Source: Knufia peltigerae
Lineage: Eukaryota; Ascomycota; Eurotiomycetes; Chaetothyriales; Trichomeriaceae
Length of the DNA: 64,000 bases
Direction: 5' to 3'
NCBI GenBank assembly: GCA_030247855.1
Contig: JAPDRN010000033.1
Coordinates: 1 to 64,000 of the forward strand
Position 1 is the stretch's first letter; each line of letters starts with the position of its first letter. Below, piece after piece: positions 11,907 to 22,585 of this stretch. A program made the translations under genes and the position numbers. The notes under the pieces are model-generated. The model was not told the DNA's origin. It made no database searches and saw only the letters and a program-made list of their open reading frames with translations.

Positions 11907-12187
11907 ATGCCGAGCTCCAAAGGCAAACCTACCGACCCCGAACTCCGGGAAAAGATCAAAGAGGAAGTCAAGAATGAGGAGAAAGGTGTGTCATGACCTA
12001 AAGTGTTGTTGTTTTTTTCGCCCCGACATGTCACTGATACTCGTTTACTCAAGGAGGCGGTAAAGGATCTTGGTCTGCTTGGAAGGCCGGCGAACTCGCT
12101 CGTCGATACGAGGCACAAGGAGGAGATTATGAAGATACCGGGGACAATAAGAACAAGTCCAAGAAAGGAGCTCCGGAGAAGAAGTGA
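11907..12187 (+). CDS. Small conserved fungal hydrophilic protein
   Basis: Exons 11907-11985 and 12054-12187 join in frame (GGG-KGSWSAWKA) to 70 residues. The sequence begins MPSSKGKPTDPELREK and has a central WSAWKAGELARRYEAQGGDYED core and a Lys-rich tail ending PEKK. I recall proteins of this form as small conserved hypotheticals in filamentous fungi; the function is unknown. There is no signal peptide or membrane segment. The intron is 68 nt with an AAG acceptor. The gene is too short and too split to appear as one open frame. Confidence 0.7.
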
Positions 12188-13017
12188 TGCCGACAAGAGT
12201 CTACTTTGGCACAATCAACATCGATAATACGAATGCAGCGTTTGAAGGAGTATTGAGATCGTGTTCGAGCCATTGATGCTGGTCATGTTTTGGCATTCTT
12301 TTTGTACGAGTACTACTGTGTATTTGTATTTGTACGTGGTGGATCTTTGATATTTGTTTGTATGTTACTCGGCGAATACAAAAAATTGTCACCATCTATA
12401 CGAGGAAGGAGTATGCCCGTCGCGGCTTTTTTTTATGGCTACCCTCGGGTGGGAGAAGATGAAGAAGAGTAGTATGGAGTTAACGCTTGAGAAGCGCTTT
12501 CTGCGACAATTGTGATGTGTCAGTACGGGAGTACTCTGAGCAAGAGTACAATTGTGACCCTTCTGTTCAAAGGAAAAAATCAACCTATCGTCTCTCCAAC
12601 TTTTCGTAATATCACTTTCTGCGTTAACACATCTCTCTACCTCCACAGGCATTCTATATCTGTACTCCATACAACCAAAAACACCTCGGGAGCACAACTC
12701 GTCAACTCCCCCGCATCCGTCATTGCTCTCCTTCCTCCACGACCTTTTTTGTTTTCTCCACGGCAGAAATGTCCCGCTTTTCGTCTCCGTACGAGGTACT
12801 AGGTATGTAGGCTTCTCTCGCGGGCTTATCTATGGTTTGCAAGGAAAGGAACTCGCGTCTAGTCAAGATATATTTTATTATATCCCAGAGTATCTAAAAA
12901 AGAAAGGAAACCATATAATAGATTGTCTGTCTGTGAGTGGCAACGCCTTTCCTTTTTTTTTTTTTTTTGACCTTGTTTGAAATCACCTCGATGAAAAACC
13001 CGGACCTCTTTTCCACC
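12188..13017. other. Intergenic region with poly-T tract
   Basis: No gene is recognised. A run of about 16 T residues (12953-12968) lies just upstream of the lipocalin-like gene. TACGAGTA occurs at 12305-12312. An isolated ATG at 12769 opens a dozen codons that end at a donor-like GTATGT, but no continuing exon was found. Confidence 0.5.
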
Positions 13018-13761
13018 ATGTCACAAACAAACGTCTTTGAAAAGTACAAGGACACCTTTGCCGGGGTTTGGAGCCTGTTGACCTACGAAATGTGGGATTC
13101 CGACGGTCCGGGAAAAAAACTCTTGTACAAACCACACGGGGACGAACCTCTGGGGAAAGTGGTGATTTCTGGTTCCGGTTACCTGTCGGCCATCCTGATC
13201 CCACCGAGCGTCTTGGTCCCTCTAAAGTCCAGCGACACCTTGATGGGGGCCACGGATGAAGAACTCGCCCGCATCGCCAGACCTCTGAGCGCCTACAGCG
13301 GGTTCATGACTCTGCACGAGACCGACCAACCGCAAAAGTTCGTCTGGCACACAAAGGTCGAGGTTTCTGCGAATCCGAACTGGATAGGTAAAGATCAAAC
13401 CCGGAGGGTCGAATATTTTGAAAATGGACAAGGAGAAAAGTTCATGACTTTGAATCCCGTCAAGGATTATCCTTTACCCGTAAGTTTTGTTCCCAACCTT
13501 TGCAAAAAGTCGAACCAAGTTCCGATGAGAGAGGCAATGGGCTCCTGAGCCACTCCCTCCCCCCCACAAACACACATAAACACACATCATCCCTCCAACC
13601 TCACTACCCTCTCTCTCCCCTGTTTGTCCGTTGGTTTTTCGTCGTGTGTTTGCACTCGAGTCGAGTAAATCGGAACTTTTGAACTGAAACGAAGCGACAC
13701 ACAAAAACAGGACGGTAGAATGGCTCGTGCCGAGTTGAAATGGAAAAAGATTGCACTGTAA
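13018..13761 (+). CDS. Lipocalin-like domain protein
   Basis: Exons 13018-13479 and 13711-13761 join in frame (YPLP-DGRMARAELKWKKIAL) to 170 residues. FAGVWSLLTYEM at the start, a GYLSAILIPPS strand and a KFMTLNP ... RAELKWKK end match the small fungal lipocalin_5-type fold, a beta-barrel common in fungal small-molecule genes but of unknown substrate here. I chose the ATG at 13018 for its CCACCATG context. An in-frame ATG at 12991 would add nine residues. The intron, at 231 nt, is long for this genome. The downstream stretch contains degraded coding sequence. Confidence 0.7.
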
Positions 13762-13829
13762 ACCCATGTGGGTCGTGAGTCAGGGATCCAAAATGACACA
13801 ACTCACCGGTCGGGGGAGGATTTTCCCAA

Positions 13830-14400
13830 AATTCAAGAAACCGTACTTCTCCTGTCGCCCCAAAAAGTGGTTGCGGTTTGTTTCCATTTCCGAATTCAAG
13901 GCTCTTCTTCATGGCGTCTCGCGCCGCCGAATGTTGGAAAATGGAATCGCCGGTCGTCTTTGAAGGGGTGTCCCTGTAAGAAAGCATACCCAAAGCCACC
14001 AGAGGGGGGGCGAACCGTTTGTCATTGTGTAATTAAGGTGTGCCCGTCATGCGGATGGATCACCTTTTGCGGGAAATAGCCTCGAGGCCCCGATGTCTGG
14101 TTTGGTCAGGCTTAGACACCACCGGGGCTTCGTCCAGGAATCAGTCTTGGATTCCACGGTTGCCCAGTCATCTCAAAATTGTCTATAGCGGTATTGCATA
14201 TCAGACGGCGAGACTTTGTTCCAATCCTGTTCGTTTGGTGCTCGAATGACGCCAGTGTTGGGACTGTGGACTGCCCGAAATGCGTCTGGGTACTTGGCCT
14301 TCAGTTTCGTTTTTTTCCCCCTTGGGTTCAGATTGACTGTGTCGATTGTGTGATTCAAATACTTTCCGTATTCCTCTTTTGTCAGTGCCATCAGTGGCAA
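13830..14400 (-). pseudogene. Possible decayed coding relic
   Basis: On the minus strand, several frames carry protein-like but broken sequence. Near 14183-14116 a frame reads GQPWNPRLIPGRSPGG, and near 14097-14060 a different frame reads DIGASRLFPA. These echo the order GGSSGG then DIGGS in amidase-signature enzymes, but they lie in different frames, the spacing is too short and stops intervene. A 75-codon minus frame at 14400-14173 and another at 13999-13800 adjoin. The amidase idea is weak; the best supported statement is a non-functional relic or chance. Confidence 0.2.
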
Positions 14401-14474
14401 ATCACCTCGGGGTTCTGTTATATGATCTGGGGAATAGTGTCTTCTTTTTAAGACGATGGGGACGATCGAGTCGC

Positions 14475-14534
14475 GAGAGAGAGAGAGAGAGGGGTGCAGC
14501 TGGGGTATATATATAGAGAGAGAGAGAGAGAGAG
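14475..14534. repeat. (GA)n/(TA)n compound microsatellite
   Basis: Two GA tracts (14475-14491 and 14515-14534) flank a short TATATATA segment. They are non-coding. Confidence 0.85.
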
Positions 14535-14767
14535 TATTTGATAAACCTATTACCAGGTAATATGTTTCTCAGAAAACGACCTTTCTGCACCTCGAACGAT
14601 TGTAGATACCACTCTGACACACAGGACGTAAATGAGTGTGGCTGTTTGAATATGGATATAGGCTATTGAATAGGGTTAGGTATTCTTTGATGAGTTTCGT
14701 TGGCTGACTTTCACAATTCCCGGACACTTCGTCGTCGATTTGAATAACACAAGTCAGTGAAAGGGCC

Positions 14768-15022
14768 CTAAGGGGGATTTCGGAGATCAATCTGCGTCAA
14801 GTTCCAGTCGTGACTTTTGACAAAAGCCTTGAGCCGCGTGGAAGAAGAGGACTCGCTTTCCGACCTACTCACCGAGGTTCGGACGTGTACGACTTGTCCG
14901 TTTGGAATCCAATTGATCATGAGCATTACTCGCCCAGTTGTGATTGTCACTTCGTACAGTTCAATGATGTGGCCTTGACCGGAAACGACGCGGCGCCCTC
15001 CTTTTTTGGTCGCCCGCGCCAC
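14768..15022 (-). CDS. Unassigned minus-strand ORF, weak
   Basis: This open frame of 84 codons or fewer includes GHIIELYEVTITTGRVMLMINWIPNG, interrupted here only for brevity of description: its centre looks like alternating beta-strand sequence. No family is recognised, no clear ATG opens the frame, and no splice partner was found. It lies in the same decayed interval as the relic at 13.8-14.4 kb and could be a fragment. Confidence 0.15.
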   Translation of the reverse strand: MARATKKGGRRVVSGQGHIIELYEVTITTGRVMLMINWIPNGQVVHVRTSVSRSESESSSSTRLKAFVKSHDWNLTQIDLRNPP

Positions 15023-15743
15023 AATTTCGCCTCGGTGCGGGAGACTCGAGAATGATCGACCGTCCTCGCCTCGACCCGGTCATAAGTTTTTTCGCACATC
15101 AGAACGACCAGTGGCTTCGCAAATACATAAGGGTCCATGCTCGAGATATGAGAGGAAAGCGACGTGCACCGTACGGAGCACCGGGGATGTGCCCGAGTAC
15201 TCTCTCTCTCTCTCTCTCTTTCTCTCTTCCCCCCCAGATTGTCAACTGTCTTTGATCAGCGTCGATATCGGTGGGCCGTTCGAGTCAGTCGACCGGGGGC
15301 GGAATCTCCCACTTCCCCCTTCCCCCCCAGAACGTTTTGCATCGCGCGCTGACACACCATTCCTAAACCTTAATGTCTATCGCCGTCGGATGGTGCAAGG
15401 GACTCAGTTCCGATGAAAACAAGCTTCCCGAAATCCGAAGAGAGGGGTTGATTGTTCGAGGTGATCAAAAAACATCCAAACGATCCAAGAGGGTCGGCGC
15501 CGACAATAGTTATTTCGAGAACATCACTGTGTACAATGTATATACAATATTATTATCCAAAGCACATCTAAAGATCCTTTACCGATTTATCAGAACTTCT
15601 CCCTTTGAACAAACAGAACCCTTTTCCGAAACTACACATCTCACCAAAGAACCATCACATCACATCACGACAAGGGCCATCGTCATCTCATCAAACGCAA
15701 AAAGTCGCACGAGCGGGACACATACTTTTTTTTTTTTTTGGTA
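15023..15743. other. Upstream region of alpha/beta hydrolase
   Basis: No gene is recognised. A (TC)n tract spans 15201-15219 and a run of about 13 T residues sits directly before the hydrolase ATG. A minus-strand frame at 15138-14947 has no family features. Confidence 0.5.
15201..15219. repeat. (TC)n microsatellite
   Basis: A TC dinucleotide run about 525 bases upstream of the alpha/beta hydrolase start. Confidence 0.85.
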
Positions 15744-16505
15744 ATGATGGCTAAGCCCGTCATTGTTCTCGTCCCGGGTGCCTGGCATCCTCCTTCGTGC
15801 TTCTCCCCTCTCACCAAGTACTTGGAAGGACATGGCTACACGGTCGACGGGATATCACTCCCCTCGGTCGGCTCGACCCCACCGCAGCCCAACTTTGACG
15901 CCGACGTGGACGTGATCGCTTCCGCCGTCGGCAAACACGCCGACCAAGGGGCCGAGGTGATACTCCTCTTCCACTCCTACGGCGGAGTCCCCGGGGCCTC
16001 TGCGTGCAAGGGCCTCTCGAGGTCCGACCGTCGGGCCGCGGGCGAAAAGGGCGGGGTCGTCCATCTGGTATACTGCTGTGCGTTCGCGCTCGACGAAGGG
16101 GTGTGTCTCATGGACGGCCTCGGAGGCCGGCCGTTGCCGTGGTTCGGGATCGCCGAAGACGAGAAGACCTTGGTGGCCAAAACCCCGGTGGAGACATTCT
16201 ACAACGACGTTCACGACCGGGCCGTTCTGGATGGACTGGTCGACAGTCTCAGGCCGCACGCCTACGGTGCCTTTTGGAGCAAGAGCACGTACGCCGCTTG
16301 GAAGGACGTGGCGAGCACGTACGTGGTGTGCGAGAGGGACGCGGCGATCCCGCCCCAGGCTCAGCGCGCCATGATAGCACACGTCAACGAGGCAAGTGGT
16401 GGGAAGATGCGCGAGGTCTCGATGGATGCAAGCCATAGTCCTTTTGTCAGTCGACCGGAAGAGCTCGGAAGAATTGTCAGGGAAATCGCCGGTGAGAAGG
16501 TCTAA
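15744..16505 (+). CDS. Alpha/beta hydrolase (esterase-like)
   Basis: A single exon encodes 253 residues from the ATG at 15744 (a second ATG follows immediately). It has an N-terminal VLVPGAWHPPSCF oxyanion-hole segment, a nucleophile elbow HSYGG (Ser78), a likely acid in CERDAAIP and a catalytic His in DASHSPFVSRPEEL near the C-terminus. These are the marks of the alpha/beta hydrolase_6 group, which includes small esterases. There is no signal peptide, so it is probably cytosolic. Third codon positions are markedly G/C-rich compared with the flanks. The substrate cannot be told from sequence. Confidence 0.8.
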   Translation: MMAKPVIVLVPGAWHPPSCFSPLTKYLEGHGYTVDGISLPSVGSTPPQPNFDADVDVIASAVGKHADQGAEVILLFHSYGGVPGASACKGLSRSDRRAAGEKGGVVHLVYCCAFALDEGVCLMDGLGGRPLPWFGIAEDEKTLVAKTPVETFYNDVHDRAVLDGLVDSLRPHAYGAFWSKSTYAAWKDVASTYVVCERDAAIPPQAQRAMIAHVNEASGGKMREVSMDASHSPFVSRPEELGRIVREIAGEKV

Positions 16506-16713
16506 AGAAAGCGTTGGAAGACCGCGGGCGACCCAAAGACCTCATGAGATGTGGTCATACCATGTTGAAGTACAATTACTATGGTCTAGGACAGTCCTCT
16601 TCCGGCTTATTTTGTAGAATATTAATTCGATCAAGATTCTTTATCTCATACCTCTGCCGCATTCCTATGGCCTCCATATGAACATCTCTTCTAGGGATGT
16701 GTCTCATAGAAGT

Positions 16714-18492
16714 TCACACTCGTCTAGCTCTTTTTTCTGGAGGTTCACCGTCTCCATTGCGTGCCTGGCCCTCGTCGAGTGAGCGTCGTCCACTTATGTC
16801 ACGACCATCTCTGTTGTCGGTAGTAGTCTTCGGTCGAGAGGAAGATTCGGTCGACACTGGCTTTTGTTCGGTGGTCTCACGGTCTGTTTTGTGGAGTGCC
16901 TCGGGCAACGTGATCGAGAAAGAGAGCAAACGTCGACATTCCTTTTCAGCTTGTTCTTCTGGGGTCTCCTTTTCAGATTCCTTCTCACGTACTGTCTCGG
17001 CCTTGACGTCGTCTCGTTTCTGACTCTTCTCGTCTTCCTTCTTGTCATCTTTCTTCTCCTCGTCGGATGCTTCAGTATAGTGCCACAGAGCCTTCAAATC
17101 ACCCTTCACAAGGGCTGTACCCCACAAAGAGAGCAACACACCAGGCACCAAATACAATAACGCTGGTTGTGCATGCTCCGCAACTTGCATGATGACCACC
17201 GTAGTAATCATGCCGAGAACATAGCCGACAATCGTGGCGTAGAAGTATGGCTTCGGGAAGTTCTTGGCTTTGATGTCGTCGGACCATAATTTCGACCTCG
17301 TCCAGAATCGTTCTCCCCAACCACCCTTTGCACTAGCATACACCGGTTTCTCGGTCTCTTCACTACCCTTCTCTCCCTTGCGACTTTGTCGTAGGTAAAA
17401 CAAGAACAAGTCGAACCTCAATGCAAAAGCAAGCATCATTCCTGGTACGACAATATCCCCCAGCCCCAGCATCGCCATGGTCCTTTTCTTAGCCAGACAT
17501 TGCAGATACTCTTCCATCGCCGCTGATCCCTCGGCTGCCCCGACGGGGAACACACAACCATCAGGCCGCGGAAAAAGTAATTTGATGGGTACGTCCAGCT
17601 TTGTTGCTACCGTGACCATCATGGGTGTGAAGAAAACGAAGTAGATGTCGTAGAAGAAAAGTGCACACAGAACAAGGGTCCCAGTCCAGGCGGTAGTGGG
17701 AGTCATGAACTGCAATGAGCCGTAGCAGAACGAAAAGCCAAGAAAATTCGTCAGGAACCAGGGTTTAGCGAGGAAGGCGTGATAGGACACTATGGCGGTG
17801 GACAGCAAGAGACTTATCAAGTCTAGAATGTCGATCGGGCATTTGACTGTTATCAAACGGTGGATATGGAAGTCTAGCCGGGCTTTCGTGTATACCACGC
17901 CTCGAAATTGCCAAATTAGTTTTGAGACCGAGGATGGGATGGGCAGAGGCCACAGTAGCCACGGAAATGGCGAAGAAGAGGTGTCACCGGTTTCGGTCTT
18001 GAAGCAATGGTCTGGTTGATTGGCTTTCCAGACCTTGCCTCCACGGGAATACTGATCTGGAAGGAGAAAGGACCTTGCGATAGACAACATGTCCTTGATG
18101 AACTTCATAGCAAAGAAGAGGCCAATTTGCGAGAAGTAGATGCCCAACGCCCAATTTAACCAGGCTGGATCTTGAAGCCATTTAAGGATGAAATACAGGC
18201 TGGCTAATGTCGTACCTGCGAGAAGAGGAAAGAGTATCGCGTCTGAAGGTGTCAGGCTTTCAACCTTCTGTGATTCGCCATCTTCGTGATTGTCATCGTC
18301 AGCCGACCCTGCTTTGCGTTTACGTGGGCTTGCCGACGACGGTCGCGATAATGCAGCGTGTGCAGCCGTGTAGATGGGGAAGACTGCAGAGACTAGAAGG
18401 TGTAGATATGTTGGGAACATTGGCCGCATCACCTCGAGCTCGTAGGCGACGCGTCCTAACAGCTCCATCACTGGGCCTGGTGTTGAAGCCAT
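16714..18492 (-). CDS. Signal peptide peptidase (intramembrane aspartyl protease)
   Basis: A single exon from the ATG at 18492 encodes 592 residues. It has about nine hydrophobic segments. The two catalytic aspartates lie in FFYDIYF (Asp282) and MLGLGDIVVPG (Asp346), and the conserved PAL motif is in QPALLYLVP (443-445). These three motifs define the presenilin/SPP family. SPP cleaves leftover signal peptides and tail-anchored proteins in the ER membrane, and in fungi it is tied to hypoxia and sterol-regulator processing. A charged Lys/Glu-rich tail of about 110 residues follows the last membrane segment. An acidic insert near residues 50-80 is also unusual. Confidence 0.93.
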   Translation of the reverse strand: MASTPGPVMELLGRVAYELEVMRPMFPTYLHLLVSAVFPIYTAAHAALSRPSSASPRKRKAGSADDDNHEDGESQKVESLTPSDAILFPLLAGTTLASLYFILKWLQDPAWLNWALGIYFSQIGLFFAMKFIKDMLSIARSFLLPDQYSRGGKVWKANQPDHCFKTETGDTSSSPFPWLLWPLPIPSSVSKLIWQFRGVVYTKARLDFHIHRLITVKCPIDILDLISLLLSTAIVSYHAFLAKPWFLTNFLGFSFCYGSLQFMTPTTAWTGTLVLCALFFYDIYFVFFTPMMVTVATKLDVPIKLLFPRPDGCVFPVGAAEGSAAMEEYLQCLAKKRTMAMLGLGDIVVPGMMLAFALRFDLFLFYLRQSRKGEKGSEETEKPVYASAKGGWGERFWTRSKLWSDDIKAKNFPKPYFYATIVGYVLGMITTVVIMQVAEHAQPALLYLVPGVLLSLWGTALVKGDLKALWHYTEASDEEKKDDKKEDEKSQKRDDVKAETVREKESEKETPEEQAEKECRRLLSFSITLPEALHKTDRETTEQKPVSTESSSRPKTTTDNRDGRDISGRRSLDEGQARNGDGEPPEKRARRV

Positions 18493-18875
18493 CTTGAAAA
18501 ACCAAAGATAGGAAATTAAGTCGAACAAGGTTGATCAGACCGCGATTCGAGCATAGTTGGTGACCGTCTGAGATTGGCATGCACCAAGAAAGAGAAAGAG
18601 CGAGAATCGAGATTTAATTGAAGGGAATAATAATATCGAAGTGGAAGAAACGGAGGTGCAAGGCTGAGAGGCCAGGCTGTCCTTGGCAGCTGTGATTGGC
18701 TGGCCACAAAAACCCCATCCCTGGTATCATTCAGGACGGTAGCAACACCATATTAAATCTGTTTAACCCTACATCAGATTGGAATGCATGCGTTAATGCT
18801 CTACAAGTGGATCACATTACCATGGGGTTATAAATTGATTGATCGCGCCAAAATGTACAACCAGAAACCCCCATA
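18493..18875. other. Promoter region of SPP gene
   Basis: This spacer lies between two minus-strand genes. It is AT-rich with GATTGGCTGGCC near 18695, containing an inverted CCAAT box (ATTGG), which is a common fungal promoter element. No other structure was seen. Confidence 0.45.
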
Positions 18876-20600
18876 TCATATCTCAATCCCGGTGTAATAC
18901 TGCAACAATTTCAACGAGCGCAATTGAATTTTTGCCATGGCTTTGTCTCCGAATTCCACTTCCCTCTTGAGGTCAGGATACGGTCTCAAGATCTCCGTTG
19001 CGACTCTCAGTGGCGCAGCAAGACTTTTCGGACCCTGATCCACCGTATCTTCCATCATGCAAAATTCCACAGACTGGAAAATGTTGCGAGCAGGGGCGAC
19101 GAACTCTGCCCGATGTTCCAGAGGTGGAAGATCGAACACATTCCCGGAGCATGCCAGTGCTGTTCGCAATCTCCCAGACTCCGAATCTGGATCGATGCTC
19201 TCCTCGACTCGACCAAAAGTAGCTGCTGCCAACTCCAGCTCGCCCATCAATCTGTATAGCTCCTTCATTCCGTGCCACAGTATGGTTTGCACGGTCCAGC
19301 AGATCAGAAGGCAATGCGCAACCCCAAGATTAGGGAAATGAAAAGCCACCGGAAATAACCTCGCCTCGTCGGCATCATCTTGGCCAAATTCACTTTGGGC
19401 CAAACGAGGCCAAAATAAAGGGCTTGGCTGACTCTTCTCCATGCTGTCCCATAGAGCCGAGACTTCTCTGTCGATGACCCAGCATTGTGGTATCATGCTC
19501 AGTGCGAGGTTCAGTTGACCAGCGAGATCTAGATGCCCGAACATCCGTGCTTTGCCTAGAAACTCTGGAGCGAGTGCTAGAAGGTCGTAGGCTTTGTCGA
19601 ACGCTGTCTTGGCCTCATTTTGCCATGGTATTTCGCGCCAAGCTGGCTCTGACAAGAAGGTAGGCCGTTGCTGGTCTAAGGCGTAAAGAATCTGGCAACG
19701 TCAATGATCGGTCAAACTAGGGTCACTAGGCAAATGTCCGTACCCCTTGGACTCGGAAATGCACAAACACCTGATGTGCCAAACCATGTGCATGTGCCTC
19801 TGGGCCCCTCAGCTTGACAAGGGCCTGGCAACCCTTGGTGTGGTTGATGTAAGCATCCTTCGAGGAATTAGGACATTCAGACAATTCGTAGCTAGCCAAA
19901 GAGATGCATGCAGTGAGGGTGTGATCGTGTAGCATGAGTTCCGGGTCCCATAAGGCTTGCTGAAGATGCCATAGTCCACGATTGTACAGCTTGAAACTCT
20001 CTTTGATACATGCCTGGTCGTTGAAGACATTACCTAACTTGGCCAGACAAACGGCCATGGAAGCGTACTCCAATGCAGGGGTCATGTAAGTTAGCTCAGG
20101 AAGCCGGAGCAGCCACATTCTGCGTGGCGGCATGCCGATCTCGGGTTTCGGAAGATGATAGTGCAGATACTCTTGCAGTAGCTGCTGTCTGATGGCAGGG
20201 GTTGAATTTATCTGCAAATCAGCGGGAGATATCATTGAAGGCTTCTCATAAGAAGGACTGGCATCGCCCTGAGCGCCCAACGAGACTTGCGCATAACAAG
20301 GCTCTTTGGGCTCTAGTTGGACTTTTTGAATTTGATGCTTGATAGGCTGTTCTGCTTTCTTGGATCTAGCATGGGTATTGTGGCGTGGGACTTTGTGCTG
20401 AATGATGATCGGGTGTCGAAGATAGCCAGTGCATGTTCTCTTGGATCTAATGCATTGAGCACAAGAGGGTTGTTGTAGCCCACACTGTTAGCAACTCCCG
20501 TCAGCGGTGCAAATAGTCCGGTCAAAGTTATCCGAAGCCTTACCGCAATCTTTCGTTTGCGACAGGTAGCACATCCTCGGGATCTAGCGATCCCGACCAT
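18876..20600 (-). CDS. Zn2Cys6 regulator with fungal-specific TF domain
   Basis: Exons 20600-20544, 20484-19744 and 19691-18876 join in frame to 537 residues. The first intron splits the zinc cluster right before its third cysteine. Spliced, it reads RGCATCRKRKIACG then PSCAQCIRSKRTCTGY, a full C6 cluster at residues 10-36. The rest matches the fungal_trans_2 type body (ALEYASMAVCLAKLGN, SLASYELSECP, GCQALVKLRGP). This class contains many pathway-specific or orphan regulators; no target can be inferred. The neighbours (SPP, a small membrane protein) do not form an obvious regulon. Confidence 0.88.
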
Positions 20601-21783
20601 TGAGCAGTGACGATATGGAACTCTGCACACAATGTAGGCTCGTCGTTGACCCTGTGAACGTGGTAGACGAGGCTTTTTGCGCGAGGAATTTAGAAAGAAC
20701 TTGTGAGGAAGCAGTCCATTCTGCGAGAAGGGGCATTCGAAGACGCTGGGGACATCCTGTCCTCTGACTCAAATTTCCATCTCGTCTTGTGGACACACAC
20801 GCTCCCTGTCTGTATTGCTCTTTTCCACCCAGACAAGGCAGACGTGAAATGAATTCAGCGACTGTTCTCCACGATGTCAATGTGGCTGAACGCTATGCCT
20901 AGATAGGCTCATTATGCGAACGGCCCATGATTGGCTGAAGAACTAATGTAGTCATGTTCCGCAGTAGTGGTACAGTCAAGCATAAAACAATTAAAGCGCA
21001 ACTGATTTGTCGTTCCGCTTCGAAGCGTAAATAGTTTCACCTTTCAATCTATCACTCTTGACTTACTCCGTATCCGGGTTTCAAGGTCAAGGGTTGCCAA
21101 ACTCTTTGCTCTTGGAACAAACCATCCACCAATAAAAGTCGCTATGTCATTGCTTTACACTGAAAGTCGCACTAATGAGACCAAGCCAAACCCAAGCTGA
21201 TTCGCATCATCATCATCATCCATTGAGTATCAACTGCTATCATGTCCAGTCGGCCACGACCAGACTCGCGCCATGTGAATACGACAGTCGAGCACCACAT
21301 GCAACATGAGGGTGGGTTGAAGCATATTTCACAGCCACTGGCTTCTTGGCGGTTATGCTACAGTCCCTTGAAGCTGCCATGGAACAGCGGAAGGCTGGGC
21401 GGATTGGTCTAAGGACCCATCGAATCAACAGTTATCAGATCACATTGGACCTCGAAAGGATCTACTGTACTTATTCAGCTCAAGCTATTATTTCGTTGTC
21501 CACTCTCTACGTCATTGTTGATACAGGAGTCGTTCGTGGTAATGCATTCCATGCCTATGCGAAACTCGACCTGAATCCCCACAGCCTCCTCTTGTGCCTC
21601 GAATTCGTATCTTTCTTCATTAAACCACTTCGCAGTCCATCCATCCCACCTTCATGATAAATTCTAGAAACACCGAAAGTCTGCTGGTCTGACTCGTCGG
21701 ATATCGACTTCTCCAAATAAAGCCAGGATTTCACCTCAACTTGACGCTGGTGGACTGAGCAATCCTTTTTCTCTGATTTCACC
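20601..21783. other. Divergent intergenic region
   Basis: No gene is recognised in 1.2 kb. It contains TACTCCGTA at 21064-21072 and a short CAT/TCA trinucleotide run near 21205-21222. Small frames on both strands lack family features. Confidence 0.5.
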
Positions 21784-22203
21784 ATGGCACAAGACGGGAA
21801 GATATCTATCAAAGCAGTGAGCGCTATTCGACATGTGTTATCACCAAAAAAGCCCCAGAGTCACAACAACATTGAAAAGCAAACCATCCCGGAACCAAGG
21901 CAGGAATTTGACGAAAATGGTCTGAAGAAAGCCAATGTCGGGGAAGGGCCGCACCCAAATCTGTTGCAAAGGCATTGGCAATGGTTTCTGCTGCTGACTA
22001 TAATCTGCACCGTTGTTATTGTGGTTGCAATTGTTGTCGGTGCGAGAGGGATCTCGGGCGATACCTCGATGGGGGCTGCTCCATTCGGGCCACCGATGAT
22101 GTCTTACACAACCATAAGCACCTCGCCGATTCCGTACGTCTCAAACATCTTGCAATCTCAATCCAGACAAGGTGAAGAAGATACTAACATGAATCTGACT
22201 TGA
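21784..22203 (+). CDS. Putative single-pass membrane protein
   Basis: An ATG in strong context (TTCACCATGG) opens 139 codons. About 70 polar residues are followed by one clear transmembrane segment (WFLLLTIICTVVIVVAIVVG) and a Ser/Thr/Pro-rich outer part. This is the layout of fungal type II or stress-sensor-like proteins, but the length is short. A possible intron (donor GTACGT about 22133, acceptor TAG 22206) would swap the C-terminus for DVTTTQPPIRFRAR. The family was not recognised. It could be a real small gene or the first exon of a longer one that has decayed towards 22.5 kb. Confidence 0.4.
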   Translation: MAQDGKISIKAVSAIRHVLSPKKPQSHNNIEKQTIPEPRQEFDENGLKKANVGEGPHPNLLQRHWQWFLLLTIICTVVIVVAIVVGARGISGDTSMGAAPFGPPMMSYTTISTSPIPYVSNILQSQSRQGEEDTNMNLT

Positions 22204-22585
22204 TAGCGACGTGACGACAACGCAGCCGCCAATCCGGTTCCGTGCGAGGTGATTCCTTGATGCTCTCACAAGTGGCAACAAAATGTGGTCAACATGAGCA
22301 TGAACGCCGGCATCTTTGCTCCATCTGACCACACTGCTACGCTCTTACGCCTTCTTTAGCTCACCTGACACATATTGATCATGATCTTGACGCTCGAAGC
22401 GAGCAACTATTCCAATGTTCTCGTTGGATCATTTGCTGCGCCGTACCAATTCCCTTTGACCGGTACGGTGGATTTAACCCCCGCAAAGTGCCATCCAAGT
22501 CGCGTCAACCGCGTTTGCACATTATCGCGTCACCACCCAAAAAGGCGTCGCCAATATCGGAGCAAGAGACAAGGTCATTATCGGC
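22204..22585. other. Short gap before helicase gene
   Basis: No supported gene. The helicase frame remains open upstream to about 22,475 without another ATG, so a longer start through splicing cannot be excluded. Confidence 0.4.

Noticed and set aside
12769..12804. Short start MSRFSSPYEVLG that looks like the opening of a J-domain protein
   Set aside because: It ends at a donor-like GTATGT after 12 codons and no J-domain continuation (HPD motif) appears in any downstream frame.
12188..22585. A secondary-metabolite gene cluster suggested by a lipocalin-like protein, hydrolase and Zn2Cys6 regulator
   Set aside because: No polyketide synthase, peptide synthetase, terpene cyclase or P450 is present, and the genes are interrupted by a housekeeping protease.
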